From: Phanerodontia chrysosporium
Taxonomy: Eukaryota; Basidiomycota; Agaricomycetes; Polyporales; Phanerochaetaceae
Assembly: GCA_001910725.1 (NCBI GenBank)
Contig: MJGA01000002.1
Coordinates: forward strand, 1,984,001-2,048,000
Direction: 5' to 3'
Length of the DNA stretch: 64,000 nt
Both the position numbers and the translations under genes were made by a program. Shown here piece by piece: positions 22,740 to 35,070 of this stretch. Within the stretch, counting starts at the first letter, position 1, and each line of letters starts with the position of its first letter. Below the pieces are notes generated by a model, which saw only the letters and a program-made list of their open reading frames with translations, had not been told where the DNA came from and searched no databases.

Positions 22740-25484
22740 ATGCCCCCCAACGCAGAACAATCTACGGAGAGCCACGAAGACAAGGATGACTGCTCCAATG
22801 CTACCGCCTCTGACTCAGCCGCCGAGCCAACAGCAAAGAAGTCGTGGCAAGATGAAGAGGAACAGATCCTTCCGAAAAACAACATTCCGCTAGTATTTTT
22901 CGCTCTGCTCCTTACCACATTTCTGGTGCGCGAGAGGCCTTCTTAGTGCTTGCTGCTTACTTACGTGTATGAGACTCCAGGCAGCCCTGGACGAGACGAT
23001 GTGGGTGTCCATCTGCCCTATTCTGCATCCGATTCTCACGCCTACACGTAGTGTTGCCACGGCTCTTCCAACAATAGTCTCTGACTTGCATGGTGGAAAG
23101 AACTACTCTTGGGTAGGGAGGTGAGTTCAACCTACCAACATGTCGACTACTTCTGACCATGTGTGCATTCTCATAGCGCTTACCTTCTCGCCACCGCTGC
23201 CTTGAGCCCACTTTACGGAAAAGTGTCCGACATTATCGGGCGCAAAGCAGTCCTATACCCCATCATAGTATTGTTCTTGGTAAGCGGTTTCCTCCCATTG
23301 GACGTTCGGGGTGATCGACTCGCTATGCTCAGATTGGTTCTGCCTTATGTGGCGCTGCGCAAAGTATGACTTGGCTGATAATTGCCCGAGCCGTGCAAGG
23401 CATAGGTGGTGGTGGTAAGCGCGGTCTTCACTTTCAAGGAGACTGCAACCTCAGTGTGCACTACAGGCATCTTGCAAATGGTGAACATCGTCATCGGTGA
23501 CATCGTCCCGCTCGAGAAGTGAGTCGGACCGTGGCAAACGTTTAAGTTGCCTGAATCTCAACTTCCTTACATAGACGTGGGACATTTGGAGGCTACACGG
23601 GAGCCCTTTGGGGTATTGCTTCGTACGCTTTGATTCCAGAATATCCTACTACAGTATCTGATAGTCTTTGACAGGATCGTGGGGCCGCTGGTGGGAGGAG
23701 CTTTGTCGGACCACGCATCATGGAGGTGGTACGTAAATCCCCGCCTCAACCTTTCGCTACAGCACTAACCTATGTATCATCAGGTGTTTCTGGATCAACC
23801 TGTGAGCAGTGTTTCCGTATACTTGCAACGGCGGCTGAACGGTCGATCACTTCAGGCCAACAGGAGGCATTGCACTGGCTCTCCTCGTGTTCTCACTTCA
23901 CTTCAATCCCGTGCAGAACGACAAATCATTCCGTGAACATGTCGCGGAATTTGACTTCCAGGGTCTGATACTGTTGCTGGCAGGCGTCATTTGTCTACTC
24001 CTCGGGTTCAATCAAAGCGAGACAAGCTGTACGTGCGCTCCAACTTTGAGCTGTGTATTCTAACACAGTGCGCGGACAACAACAGGGCAGTCACCAGCAA
24101 CCATTTCCCTGCTGGTAGTGGGCGGCAGTGTACTGATCCTTGCAGCCCTATGGGAGTCATCCACGAAGCGCTCTCCTATCATTCCACCACGCTTGTTCAG
24201 AGTGAGTCTGAAAGAGCCCTACGTAGATAATGAAGCTCAGTCTTATGGCAGACGCGAACGACAGCAATCATATTGATCACGGTATTCCTTCACGCATTCG
24301 CGTTCTTTGCAGGTACGTCAGCTACCCCTCGTCTAAGCGTAACATGCTAACAAGAATGTTTTGTCAGCTTCCTATTATCTACCAGTGTACTACCAAGCTC
24401 TCGGAGCGTCTGCAACTCTGGCCGGCGTGAAGTGCGTTTTTCATGCTCAATTTTCTCGGGACCCGAGTCTCATTATCGCCTTTCTAGAATGCTCCCATTT
24501 TGCCTCGGAGCGTGTGTGGCGTCGTTCGTCGTCGGCTTCCTGGTGAACATTCTGGGAGACGTCCGACGTATCATGGCAGTCTCATTCGTGCGTGCAGGAC
24601 TCTACCCCGCGTAGCTCCTCCCAGCTCACTGTCGACGGCAGGCCGTCATGACTCTCGGCTTCGGCCTGATGATTATGCTCAGCAACACATCGTCGATGTG
24701 CGTCGCCACGCTAGGCGCTCACCGTGGCATACGCTGATTCTCTGTGCGCAGCGCGGTCCAGGAGATCTACCCGCTCATCTCAGGCGTGGGGTTTGGCGGA
24801 CTCTTCTTCCCGCCGGTGGTCGCCATGCAGGCCGCGATGCCCAACAAGGACATGGCGACGAGCACAGCTACGCTGGGCCTACTGCGACAGCTGGGCTCAA
24901 CGATCGGTGTGTCTGTCGGGCAGGCGATCTGGACCAGCGTACGCATCCACGCGTTTGACTATCGTTATCCTCTGCCTGACAATATCCTAGGAGATTCGCA
25001 GACGCCTGCGCAGCGTGCAAGGATTGAACCTCGACACGTCCAGCTCGGGCATTGCAGACAGCGTCCGCAAGCTGAAGAATATACAGGTAAGCGATCCTGA
25101 TGACCTCCTCTGGTGGCGTCTGACACCGCATATACTAGCCTATTTCCCTTCGAAACATGGTGCTCCACGCATACACAAAGAGCATAGCGGTCATTTGGAT
25201 TCTAGACACTCCTCTACTTGGTGTCTCGCTCATTCTCGGTAAGTTTATCGTTGCACGCTGATTGACAGTCCTCAAGCCCTTCTCTAGTACTGTTTATGAA
25301 GCAATATTCGCTGAAACGGAAATTCGTGCAAGCCGACGCGGAGTCATGCCAGGCGAACATGGCGTCTCAGGCAGGAGTGGCCAGGACCGATGTGCCACAC
25401 TCGGCTGCTTCGCCACAAGGCCCGATAGAGACCGATGGCGGAGATCGCGGCGCAGATCGAACGGGAGAAGGCTGCCGCGACTAG
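22740..25484 (+). CDS. MFS multidrug exporter, DHA2 (14-TM) type
   Basis: A proton-driven efflux transporter of the plasma or vacuolar membrane. After a hydrophilic acidic N terminus come LVFFALLLTTFLAALDETIV (TM1 with the D-E-T-I motif) and SAYLLATAALSPLYGKVSDI (loop 2-3, GKxSDxxGR motif A). Then come ARAVQGIGGGG and the antiporter motif C in GALWGIASIVGPLVGGALSD. Later helices include YLPVYYQALGASATLAGVKM and VGFGGLFFPPVVAMQAAMPN. About a dozen short introns interrupt it. The C terminus is KQYSLKRKFVQADAESC followed by a hydrophilic tail ending at 25484. The join around 24935-25005, before LRSVQGLNLDTSSSGIAD, does not resolve cleanly in one frame and may hide another one-base error. The substrate cannot be told. 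No biosynthetic cluster is nearby. Confidence 0.87.
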
Positions 25485-26036
25485 CAGGGCCACTCACCAG
25501 GCGGTCTCTGTTGCGGCGGAGTGGCTCCCACGGCTCGCTAGGCTCGGAGGCACGACCGTGGGCGCACCTCAAGGCACAATCTCCGCTGGGCGGGCGCGCC
25601 AGAAGCCCCGGCGTCCCTCACATGACAGAAGTTTACGGCCTTCATCACGGACCCACCGACGCTCGCAAACAAAGTGGACCTACAACGAGGCGCGACACAT
25701 GGACCCTGAGCACGATCGGCCGTGTCGTTCCACGGAGACACTCTGATGATCTCGCTGATAGACAAGAATGGACGGCGATGAACGAGTGTGCGAGATTGAC
25801 GCGGCGCGCGGGTGGCGGAGGTGCGGAACGACAAGTCGAAGCGCGATCGTGTTTGTTCTCGATCTGGGTGTCCTTGCGTGCGAACGGTTTGCGCTATCAA
25901 TCCGATACACATTATGTCCGTGGTATACATGGCATGGCGGGCAAAGCCGTATCGAGCGGGTCAACCTTGAACCAAGAAGACAGGTCTATATTTGTTTGAT
26001 ATATCTGCGCGGAGTTGAGCAAGGTGACTCCGAAGA
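25485..26036. other. Convergent intergenic region
   Basis: 550 bp between the stops of the MFS exporter and SDS22. A 245-codon plus-strand frame covers 25262-25999, but it overlaps the exporter's last exons in another frame and has no family features. I treat it as chance in GC-rich DNA. Confidence 0.5.
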
Positions 26037-27523
26037 TCAATTAGAAAGGACATACGTTGCATCCAACTGCTTCAGTTGTGGTAAGGCCAGGATAATCTTC
26101 CGCCTGTAATGGGCTCCCTCCTTCGCCTGGACTGGGTTGCCCTCGAGATATATAGTTTCGAGACTAGCGAGGTGCTTGAGCTGTGGCTCCAGGGCTTGCA
26201 GTGTGTCGATCTGGTTGTAGCTCATCTGAATGGGGCGTATCGTGAGCAACTGCATAGCGCCACATCATGATATTGCTCACCCATAGCTCTTCGAGGTTTG
26301 TGAGATGCGACACGTTCTCCAGTTCGGTAATAAAGTTGTTACCGACATCCAGCGTGCGCAAATTGAGCTATCGAAGACTGTGAGAAGTCAGGCGATGACG
26401 AAATCGCAGCGGTGCTCACGTTCTTCTCAAGGCCCTCTATCTTCTTGATGCCGTTGTGACTGATGTACATCTCTTCCAAGTTCTCCAGCCCTTCGAGACC
26501 TTCGAGCTTTGTGATACGGTTTGATTGTATGGACAGAATCTTGAGCTTCTTGAGGGTATGCAGGCCCTATGGTATCGCAAGTGTTCTAGACCAAATATGC
26601 ATCATTGAGGAGTACCATGACGCACCTCCAGCTTCGCAATCTTATTCTTACCAAGCCAGAGCTCTTCCAAATTCACCAGTGCCTCTAGACCTTCTATTTT
26701 CTAATCGCCACGAGATCTGTTAGCTGAGCTCGACCAGAGGGACGATACACGCACCCGTATCCTGTTACCACCCAACTCCAAACTTCGAAGGGTACGGCCA
26801 AGACCATCGAGGCCCTCAATGTGAGAGATGCGATTTTGTACGAAGTAGATGGTACGGAGAGAGGTGAGGTGGTGCAAGGAATGGGGGACGTGCTTGAGGT
26901 TGTTGAATGACAGGTCGAGAACTCTACGGAGAATCAGTACAGGAAGTCTTACCCGTGAATATACATGGTACGCACTGCAACTTTGAGAGGGTATCGAGTC
27001 CATTGCCTACGTGCTTGATGCGATTATCGTACAGGTCTAGCTCCTCCAGCTCCGTGAGGGGACCCAATGCCTCCGGGTCGAGCACGGAAATGTAGTTTTG
27101 TCGCAGACAGAGCTTCTTCAGATGATGGAAGCGCTGCAGACCCAGTTTGCTAATGGAGAAGAGCTTGGAGTGTATGAGTTCTATTTCCTATCGCCTATCA
27201 GTATGGTGCAGGGGCGGAAAGCACTATGTCATACGCTACCTCTGTCTCTGCAGGCAGATCCTCGAGAATCTGCTCGTCCTCCACATCTGGCTCTTCGGGT
27301 TCACCGTCCTGCCGCTCTTCGTCACTGGAGTCTCCATTGGCGGAGTTGGCCTGTTGGACCACTGCAACACGGGCAGTCTTCTCTCTGCCAGTGAGCCAAT
27401 TAGCACCACCAATTAGCACCACCATGACTAGTCAGCACAGAGACGACATACGCTGGCTCAGGGCCGCCTGAGACACTACAGCCTCCTCGTTCTTTTCCAC
27501 AACTTCAGCAGGGGTGCAGACAT
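26037..27523 (-). CDS. SDS22: Sds22, leucine-rich-repeat regulator of protein phosphatase 1
   Basis: Binds and stabilises PP1 catalytic subunits in the nucleus, important for mitosis. The protein is almost entirely 22-residue leucine-rich repeats: LTELEELDLYDNRIKHV, KLQCVLDLSFNNLKHVP, LRTIYFVQNRISHIEGL, NLEELWLGKNKIAKLEGL, LKILSIQSNRITKLEGL, NLEEMYISHNGIKKIEGL, NLRTLDVGNNFITELENV and a cap reading SLETIYLEGNPVQ. It ends DATYVLSN. The acidic N terminus precedes the repeats. The ATG at 27523 gives MSA followed by the wrong frame. Restoring one C to the CCCC run (GGGG on the plus strand, 27511-27514) gives MSAPPAEVVEKNEEAVVSQA, which continues into the conserved region. At least six introns. Confidence 0.93.
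27398..27423. repeat. 13-bp perfect tandem duplication in SDS22 intron
   Basis: AATTAGCACCACC occurs twice in direct tandem (27398-27410, 27411-27423). It lies in the predicted first intron of SDS22, so it should not affect the protein. Probably a slippage duplication. Confidence 0.8.
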
Positions 27524-28022
27524 GACGAGGGTGTACGGAGGGATACAATGGATCGTAATGATGCGCGACCAATCATTATGACCTCGTCGAGATCAGTGCC
27601 CACCCGGAAGCGGCAGGTGTTTCCCACACCTTCAGCGCGCGACCAAGCGCGACTTGACGAGGCACGGACCCGGGCGACGACTCGGCAGAACGCGATGTCG
27701 GGTGGTCTACACCACAGCGTTCAACAGAGTGCAGATAAGCGTGGGGAGATTAAGGACGATTGCTGGAAAAACGATCGATCGCCACAGGCCCAGGTTCGTA
27801 GAATGTCTATCCTGTCATTTATTTACGTGAATACAGTAAACCGAGCCACAATAGTCCCTATTTAATTCGTACAAAAGGCGCTATAAAAACAGGTGATAGA
27901 TATGTGCGCGGGTGAGAGAACCAGGAGGTGGAAGACTGGACAATATGCAGGAGAGGCTGGGGACAACACCAGCCGCTGGCTACCGTTTGAACGGAGAAAA
28001 TCAAAAGAAAACATTGCATAAC
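27524..28022. other. Intergenic, SDS22 promoter and WC-2 3' region
   Basis: About 500 bp between tandem minus-strand genes. It holds the upstream region of SDS22 and the 3' UTR of the white-collar-2 gene. No convincing coding frame. Confidence 0.45.
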
Positions 28023-30586
28023 TTAGTACTTTCCGGCGATCCTGCCGTCGGCCGCTATCGGCGTCGGCGGCAACGCAATGGGCTCGTATCCCTTCTCGCG
28101 CTGCCTCTCGCGTTCGTATGGTGACGACGACAGGTGCGGCTGAGGCGCCGGCGACGCCGAGGAGTGCATCGAGGGGAGAGCCGGGCGGGGAACGGCATCG
28201 CAGGCTCGAGCCGGGGCAGGGTGTTGCCCTGGTGTCCAGCCGGCAGGTCGAGGTTGGGCAGGTGGCCGTAGTAGTTGTGCGACGCGAACTGCTGTCGGTG
28301 GTCATGCGGGTGGGAGTGCTGCTGTTCCGGTGGCGCCGGAGGATATGCGGCAAACGCGGCAGGCGTCGTTGGCGACGGCGACTGCTTCATTCCGCTCAGC
28401 TCCGCATGAGCCTGCTGAGCGGCGAACGCATCTGTTGCGGTTGCTGGCGCCTGCCCACCCGCCATGAAGTGCATGTCGTCGTACATGCTAGCACGGCGGG
28501 GCGTGGGCGGAAAAGGCATGTTCACCGGGGACGTCGAGGGCGAGTGATCGGACTTATTGGACATGGTGCTCATGACCTTGTCCTTGCGGCGCCGTGTGGC
28601 ACCGCCCTCCTTTTTTGCGCGCGACCGGGCGTAGCGCAGGCCGCACCTGGAAAGGCAGAAGCCGGACATGTTAGTGCCAAAAATCCTCATAGACAGGCCG
28701 CCGCAGCCACTTACGCGTTGCAAAGATCCTTCTTGCCGCTCGGGCCTTTCCTCCATTCCGGGCTATGAGTCACGCCGCAGCTGCTGCATTTCGGCACACC
28801 CACAGGTGGATTGCCCGAGCCCCGACCACCGTTCGAGAACGACTCCTTCGTTTGGCGTCGGTTGCTCGCTCTTGAGGACGCCGGGACGACGTCGTCAACA
28901 GGGGCAGGTGAACCACCGTTGGCGGGGGTGCTGGCAGGAGGAGTGCCACTGTAGGGCACGCCTGCCGGGGGGAACGGGTAGCCGCCGCCATTCGACTCCA
29001 TGTAGGATGGCGGGTTAGACGACCAATGATGTTGCTGCTGTTGCTGCTGTTGCTGCTGCTGATGCGGCTGAGACTGTTGGGAATGGCCATACGTTGATGA
29101 GCGCATGTTGCTGATGGAAGGAGATGAAGACATAGGGCCGTTCTGGGATGTCCACTGGTTGTAAGAGGACTGCGATCCGTCTTCAGCGCCTGCGGACCAG
29201 TTCTGCGAGGGGTAAGGGGACGGCGACGGCTGGGAGGGGTAGCCGTGAGGTTGGTAAGGAGACGGGACGTGCAAAGGGGGGAGGTTGTATGCAGACTCGT
29301 GATAATATTGCTGAGAGGCGTGCGGTGAATAAGGCGCCGCGTTCTTGCTGTACGGGTTTACTTTATGGCAGGCAAAGATAATAGAACCTGTTGGCGTGAA
29401 TGAGCTGTGGCCGGACCGATCGAGACGAATAAAGCTAGCCCACCATATGGTATAAAAATACTCTCCACGTCGCGGGGGCCTTCGTTACCGTATGGCATGC
29501 TTTGCTGAGCTTTATAGCGGCGAGTGCAACTAGTTTTAGCGTCCGTAGCGTTCGAAGTGTTGCCAATGGAGACCTCTGCGGCGAGCTTGGCGAAGTCCTT
29601 GCCCTCTGGCCCTCCTTGTACTGTTTGACGGTCAGGGGGCCAGCTCGCCCATAAGGGCCGTTCGGCTTCATTCAAAAGAATCTGGAACACGCGCTCCATG
29701 GATGGCGGCTGAGGTATGTGCTCCATGAGTCGGCTGTACAGGAGTTGGACTTGCTGAGGGCTCATGTATGGCGTGCCGCACCAGTTCGTCCAGCCGGTCT
29801 TGTTGACTTCGTCATTGTCACGCTCCGAGATGTCGACAACAGCGTGGATGAAGCACAGCACCACACCGTCTGCAGCCCAGTTGATGACTATGTCCACGGC
29901 CATGTAGTTGTCGTCCAGTGCGATTTTCTCGGCATCAGTCCAGTCTGGGCCGGGGCCTTGGTACCCGAGCATACGGCGGACGCGCGACAACCTCGAGTAC
30001 CGTACGCTGGATGTGGCAGCGGGCGTGTCAGCGTATGTTAGGGGCTCGCACGACACGAAAGTTTGCGCACCGGGTGACGCTGCCATGCAAAGTCCTACTC
30101 TCCAACACGCCTCCGAGGTCGTTTCGCGCTGATGCTTGCTCGTCTGGGTGCACGAAGTTCAGGAGAGATTTGCCAATCAGTGCGTCAGCCTGCTCCTCGA
30201 GGTGACTCTGGAGCACGGGATCCAGATAGATAAAATTGAGGTTAGCCGAGAGTAAGGCCCAGTCTATAAGACAGAGACGGTCAGCATTGCAGGTCGAGAG
30301 AGGAGGGTATGACGGTATGGACTGTGCGATCGATGCACGATCGTCTTCAGACGAAACGGAGAGACTCACAGCAACGAGTCTGGCCGACTTTCGGTAAAGT
30401 GATGGGTTGACGATCGGCGAGCTGGGGAGCGTGATTTGGGGCTTGGGGAACCGATCCCTGAAGGACGGGCTGCAGGGGATGTGGGGACATGTTGTCGAAA
30501 GAACCGAGGGTGTTCATGGACACTCTAGAGAAATCTGGCTGTGCGATGTGGTCGTATCCCCGCTGCGAGGGGGAGAAGAAGCTCAT
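28023..30586 (-). CDS. WC-2: White collar 2-type GATA factor (PAS + zinc finger)
   Basis: DNA-binding partner of the blue-light receptor WC-1; together they activate light-responsive genes. The N terminus is MSFFSPSQRGYDHIAQPDFS. The PAS domain includes NLNFIYLDPVLQSHLEEQAD, ALIGKSLLNFVHPDEQASAR and VRYSRLSRVRRMLGYQGPG. IIFACHKVNPYSK follows across an intron. Then comes a Ser/Pro/Gln-rich region with a ten-glutamine run (about 29025-29060). The zinc finger is C-x2-C-x18-C-x2-C (CSSC ... CNAC, about 28695-28790), the WC-2 spacing, with THSPEWRKGPSGKKDL between. The natural C terminus (EREAQREGYEP-like block and ADGRIAGKY, stop at 28023-28025) is in frame only if one C is restored to the run at 28187-28190. 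The WC-1 partner is not in the window. WC-2 homologues control photomorphogenesis and fruiting. Confidence 0.93.
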
Positions 30587-31375
30587 GACAAGGTAATAGG
30601 GTAAGCCTCACTAGAGAACAGAGTAGAGTAGGGACCAGGCCTAGTTAAAGAGGTGGTAGAGTATCCAGGCAAAGATGGAGGCTTTGTGCTGGCCACAAGC
30701 AGGCTGGCTGAAAAGGGCGAGCTGAATCCGGCGCTGCCGCTCCAACTATGCACAGGAGCAAGAGACAGGGGTTGTTGCCGGGACAAGTCAGTGCGCTGCG
30801 GCCAGACAAGCTGGGAGGCCCACTCGAAAGCACGAAGCAACCAGGCAAGGTCATCGGACCGCAGGCCAGAGGAGACGACTCTGTCCGCGCTCAATTCGAT
30901 CACACCGCACTCGAGGCTATCAGCGGTGCCTGTCTGCATCGCGCTCACACGGCCCCTTGACTTTGCACAAAAAAAACCTGGAGGCCGTTGTCTTCTTTTG
31001 CCGGGGGTGCCTCAGAGGACAAAGCTGTCGGAAACGGCAGCCATATGGCGACGAATGTCAAGAGCGGCCAAGCAACGTGCAGCGCGTGAACGACGGCGGC
31101 TCTTTCTTCTGCAGCCTTGAGTCTCGAGCGTGGCGACACGAGGACCTCGAGGCGGGTGCTCCTCCCACAGTATTTCACTTCCGCTGCACGAGTGTGCAGC
31201 CCTGCTCGTCGTGCGCGGCGGCTGGCAGTGCGCACTACCCCCAGGGAGCGGGACAGACCCCACCCCCAGTTTGGGTGCCGGCGTTCAATGAAGAAGATCC
31301 GACCTCGATCATGAGATCCGCTTCTGCAGATCAGCCTCTGTTGTCTCCTTCCTCCAGGGTCCCCAGACGCCAGCT
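30587..31375. promoter_or_regulatory. Upstream region of white collar 2, bounded by hAT insertion
   Basis: About 790 bp between the WC-2 start codon and the left target-site duplication of the hAT element. No recognisable gene. It presumably contains the WC-2 core promoter and 5' UTR; the more distal promoter is now beyond the transposon. Confidence 0.5.
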
Positions 31376-31383
31376 CACCACAC
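31376..31383. repeat. 8-bp target-site duplication, left
   Basis: CACCACAC immediately outside the left end of the hAT element, identical to 35071-35078. Eight-base duplications are the hallmark of hAT insertion. Confidence 0.93.
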
Positions 31384-31408
31384 CAGTGTTGTGCCAGTCA
31401 TTGACTAG
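31384..31408 (+). repeat. hAT left terminal inverted repeat
   Basis: CAGTGTTG-T-GCCAGTCA followed by TTGACTAG. It matches the reverse complement of the right end over about 24 positions, with one extra T and one mismatch. Confidence 0.9.
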
Positions 31409-31419
31409 TCATTGACTAG
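31398..31419 (+). repeat. Tandem 11-bp subterminal repeat in hAT left end
   Basis: TCATTGACTAG occurs twice in perfect tandem (31398-31408, 31409-31419), and related TGACT/AGTCA words continue to about 31460. The same word appears near the right end (35050-35060). Subterminal repeats of this sort are where hAT transposases bind, so this is a likely transposase recognition array. Confidence 0.7.
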
Positions 31420-31598
31420 TAAAATAGGCAATGACTCAGTCAATTGACTTGACTATTGACCATGACTGGGCGGTTTCCGGGTCCTGATCGCCGCGCGAGC
31501 GGTAAAGGACGGCAGACGCCGGCTGGCTCGTCTGCGGCAAAGCTAAGACCGCGTGAGCCACGTAACAAAATCGAATAAAAACAGTAGTGTACAAAAGA

Positions 31599-34500
31599 CT
31601 ATAGTGCATCCAAATCTCCGAAGTCATCTTCACCCTCTGCATCCATGTCAAATAGATTGTGCGCCTCCATCTCGTCATTCAAGCTGCGCAGGCTGAGATT
31701 GTCCATTGTGTCATACCAATATGTATTGTTGAAATTGAAGATGTCGGCGAGGGAGCAATGCAAGGACCGATCTGGCCGTTCAGTAGGTCCATATTCAGTG
31801 CCAGCGTGGGATTCTGCTGACTGCTCGGCCATTGAACGAGCAATATCCTGCATCGAAGGCCGGGGCTCATGTAGTGGGGCCTCTGGACCAGAGCTGGGAA
31901 GCTCCTCCCTTGCTACCTCGCCTGGAAGTGTACTTGCATGGACAGCCACTGCTGCCAGCTCCCTGCTGCTGGTTGCATTAAGGCTCCTGGGAGTCGCCGA
32001 GGATTCTAAGGGTGACGCAACTCGTGGAGTAGATGTGACACCAGCAGACTGCTCTTTGAAATCGATAAAATGATGTTCACGTCGCTTGTAGCGAGCTGCC
32101 AAGGAACCATTGGACTCGTACCCGTGAATGATATGCATATTGAGCTCTGCCGTGTTCATGAGATTTGTGCCAGTGAGGCGTGAACGGGCAGGGGTCATGA
32201 TGCGCTTCAGCAAGCTGAAAAGGCGCTCGACGGGGGCAGCATTTGGGCAGACGGAAAATAGCCGTTCAGCAAGTTGCTGAAGAGGGGAGGTCTGAGATAC
32301 ATCAGGCAGCATGAAGAGTTTCCATATTTGAAGAGGTGATGCAGGAAGCTAAAAATTCCAATTAATATCTGGATATATTGGCAAGGCCTCTTCTGACACT
32401 CACATCAGGATCTTCACTATTATGAAGGTTTGCTGAATGATCACTGATATCTCTATAGTTACCAGTTTCCATGAGATATTCATTGACCTCATTGTAGAAC
32501 TGTGACGGGACTGTTTGCGAACAGAAGAGGCGCTTCCATACGCGCATGAGAAGTGCCAGTATATCGGCGGTGCGGAAGTTCTTGAGAGGTGTGGCCTTAG
32601 TGCGTGGATTCAGAATAACGGCTGCAATGAGGACGTCCTGGTCGCTGTCAAGCCATCGCTTGTTGAGGCTATCACAAACCACCCTGCAAACCTCATCTTC
32701 ATCAGCATCGGCGTCATCGTCTTGTGCGAGCCTCTGAAAGCGAAGATACAGGGTGCCAAAAGTAAGTGAGACAAGATCTAGCCGGCACCATGTTGACTGG
32801 AGTATATTCGCTGCCAAAGCGAGGGGTGTAAGATGAACCTTAATGCTATGGGCAGTACTGTAAATAAGGTGAAAGTTTACAATAAGACAGCATCCACTTA
32901 CCGTGCAAGTTGGTGCCAGAAGAGGGGTTTGTCGATGATTGCTAATACCTCCCGTGCCTTCGCCTTTGCTTCTGCATTGCCTGTCACCAGCTGGCTCTCC
33001 TTTCCGGATTGCTGGCGCAATCTATCCTGCACTACAACCTGCACGATGCAGTCCTTGAGGTCGAGAAGACGGCGATAAGCGAGATAGTGTGAGGTCCAAC
33101 GTGTGATGACAGCGCGAATTACAGTGAGTGGGCATGGAATGCCCTGCTCCTCCTGAATTGTGCGGAGAAGAGCAAGGACAAAAGTCTTGCTTCGGATCCA
33201 TTTAATGACCTGATCGGCCTCAGCAGATGCGTCAAGGAACTTCGCACCACATTTCTTCAGGTAGTCACCTACAATGAGGTTAATCTGATGGGCGTAGCAC
33301 TGAAGAACAATGAGATCGGGTTGCTCAAGGCGTAGGGCCCTGCGCATTGCCAAAGATTCACCGCTATTGTCTGAGACAAGAGCAATGATTTTGACACCCC
33401 AGTCTGCTTCTGTTCGTGTGAGCTCAGTCCGCACGTGCGAGAGAAGCTCAGCAGCGGTCTTCCGCTCGCAAGAAGTGTCCTTCAGCCGCACGGCATAGGC
33501 CTACAGAAAGAAATAGAGTTAGCAGAGTGATGATAAGACCAGTAAACAATGGTATACCTTTGCTGCGGCTGTGAGCATAAATCCTAGGAAGTGGTGGTAG
33601 TTATTTGCCGTCCAACCATCCAGCTGTAATGTGCCTTCCCTCGCGTTCGTCTCCTTCAAGCCACTCTTTGCTGCAGCACGCCGTTTCTCAAGTTCCTGAG
33701 GAATGAGGGTATTAGTGAGCTTCTTCCGTTTGAATAGCTTTGCATCAGGGATGAACTCCTTGACCAACACAATCCATTCATTGTTTTCAATCCATGAGTG
33801 CGGGAGATTTGCTGATACTGTTAATCTGGCGATGAAGCTCTCGAAAAGGTCTTGACGTTGTTCTGTCCATGGGACGTCCCTTTGGAGCACTGATGGAACA
33901 CGGCGGGCAGCACGTCTTGGCCCATGCCCCAGGGCAGAAGGGTAGGAAGGGGAAGGAGTCTGTCCAAGAAGATACGGGGTGACAATGGGACTCGGAGATG
34001 GAGTGTGGGAAGGTGTGGTGGAGCCTGAGGAGCTGGGAGGAGGTAGCTGGTGAACTGGTAGAGGGATCGGACTCGGAGATGCTACATAAGAATATCCAGC
34101 AGTATAAGTAGCGCTTTAATGGCACAACATATGTCTCACCTGAAGGATCCGCAACGACATATGCAGTGGCGGCCGCAGTGCCTTGAAAGTCGGCAGGAAG
34201 TGAGAGGGACCGTTGTAGCCCAGGCATTGTTACTCCTGTTGAGGAGACGTGCATGGCAAGCGGTCGGCCGGCCTGCGGGTAGAATGGAAGATTCGAGAGG
34301 GTGGGATCGATCGCACTGTTGCCGTACGAGGGCCCTGCATGCGCTGCAAGCCCATCGTCTTCACGGTCATCGCCCCCCGCTTTCTTCTTCTCCACTGCTG
34401 CTAGCTCGCGCACTTCGCGAGAGATGTCGTTCTTGCATCGGAGAAGATGATTGATAAGGGTTGGTTTGGCGGAGGAAAGCCAGAGAACATCATTTGTTGT

Positions 34501-34810
34501 AGTTTTCTGAGCCGCCCACACTGTACACGGGGTCAGCAAGCTGTCAAGAGACCTTACAGTGAGTGGTGTGAAGCTCACATTGCTCCATAAATGCCGCCTC
34601 ATCCAGATGGGGGTCTGCAGTTTTTGCATCCTCGAGGGCTTTCTTTAAGCAAGCTTTGCAGACGACCTTGTACTTATCTGGTTTGCGCGCACCGCCGGAG
34701 CTGGCGAACGCTGACGAATGCTTTGCATCCTTCAGAGGGTGGTCTAGGAAGTACTTTCGCCACCAGCCGAGTTTTGGGCCCCCGGCGGTCCTCCCACTAG
34801 GTCGAGACAT
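31599..34810 (-). CDS. hAT transposase
   Basis: Catalyses cut-and-paste transposition. The N terminus (MSRPSGRTAGGPKLGWWRKY) runs into a possible BED-like zinc-binding segment (VVCKACLKKAL ... HLLRCKND). After a disordered Ser/Pro linker comes the catalytic region: LQLDGWTANNYHHFLGFMLT (the D-G-W-T strand with the first catalytic aspartate), IIALVSDNSGESLAMRRALR (second aspartate), and LIVLQCYAHQINLIVGDYLK (CxxH motif). Next are VIRAVITRWTSHYLAYRRLL and the C-terminal dimerisation domain, PNAAPVERLFSLLKRIMTPA then RSRLTGTNLMNTAELNMHI. A tail of about 170 residues after the dimerisation domain is acidic toward the end and reads DAEGEDDFGDLDAL. Introns are predicted (for example between ADPSG and ASPSP). 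I see no stop or frame break inside the conserved blocks. Confidence 0.9.
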
Positions 34811-35046
34811 TGGAAGAGAGAGGTTGTGGTTTGAAAGAGAATCTCATTGCTGAAGCGTTGTGTGTAGGACTACATGCGTACGCCTCGAGACTCTGGCGTG
34901 GCTCGAAGACGGCACGGGCATGATCGCGCGCGCGCGCGCGCTCATGGTCACGTGTCAAGACCCACGGTACCGCCTAGTTACGGTCACAACCTGACTATTT
35001 GACTAGTTATTAGCTAGCTACAATGGCTAACGTTTAACTAGACCCC

Positions 35047-35070
35047 CTAGTCATTGACTGGCCAACACTG
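35047..35070 (-). repeat. hAT right terminal inverted repeat
   Basis: On the minus strand this reads CAGTGTTGGCCAGTCA then ATGACTAG, the counterpart of the left end. Confidence 0.9.

Larger units (their letters stand above)
31384..35070 (-). mobile_element. hAT-superfamily DNA transposon, complete (3,687 bp)
   Basis: Bounded by terminal inverted repeats beginning CAGTGTTG and flanked by identical CACCACAC target duplications. It encodes a single large hAT transposase on the minus strand that fills most of the element. A CG-dinucleotide run of about 15 bp (about 34925-34939) lies between the transposase start and the right terminus. Copy number and activity cannot be seen here, but the intact ends, matching duplications and apparently open transposase suggest a fairly recent insertion. 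Confidence 0.95.

Noticed and set aside
25262..25999. 245-codon plus-strand frame after the MFS exporter
   Set aside because: It overlaps the exporter's last exons in another frame, is Arg/Gly-rich in the manner of antisense or shifted GC-rich DNA, and has no motif.
34921..34945. CG dinucleotide run considered as a CRISPR or regulatory repeat
   Set aside because: It is a short simple-sequence tract inside the hAT element and needs no further explanation.
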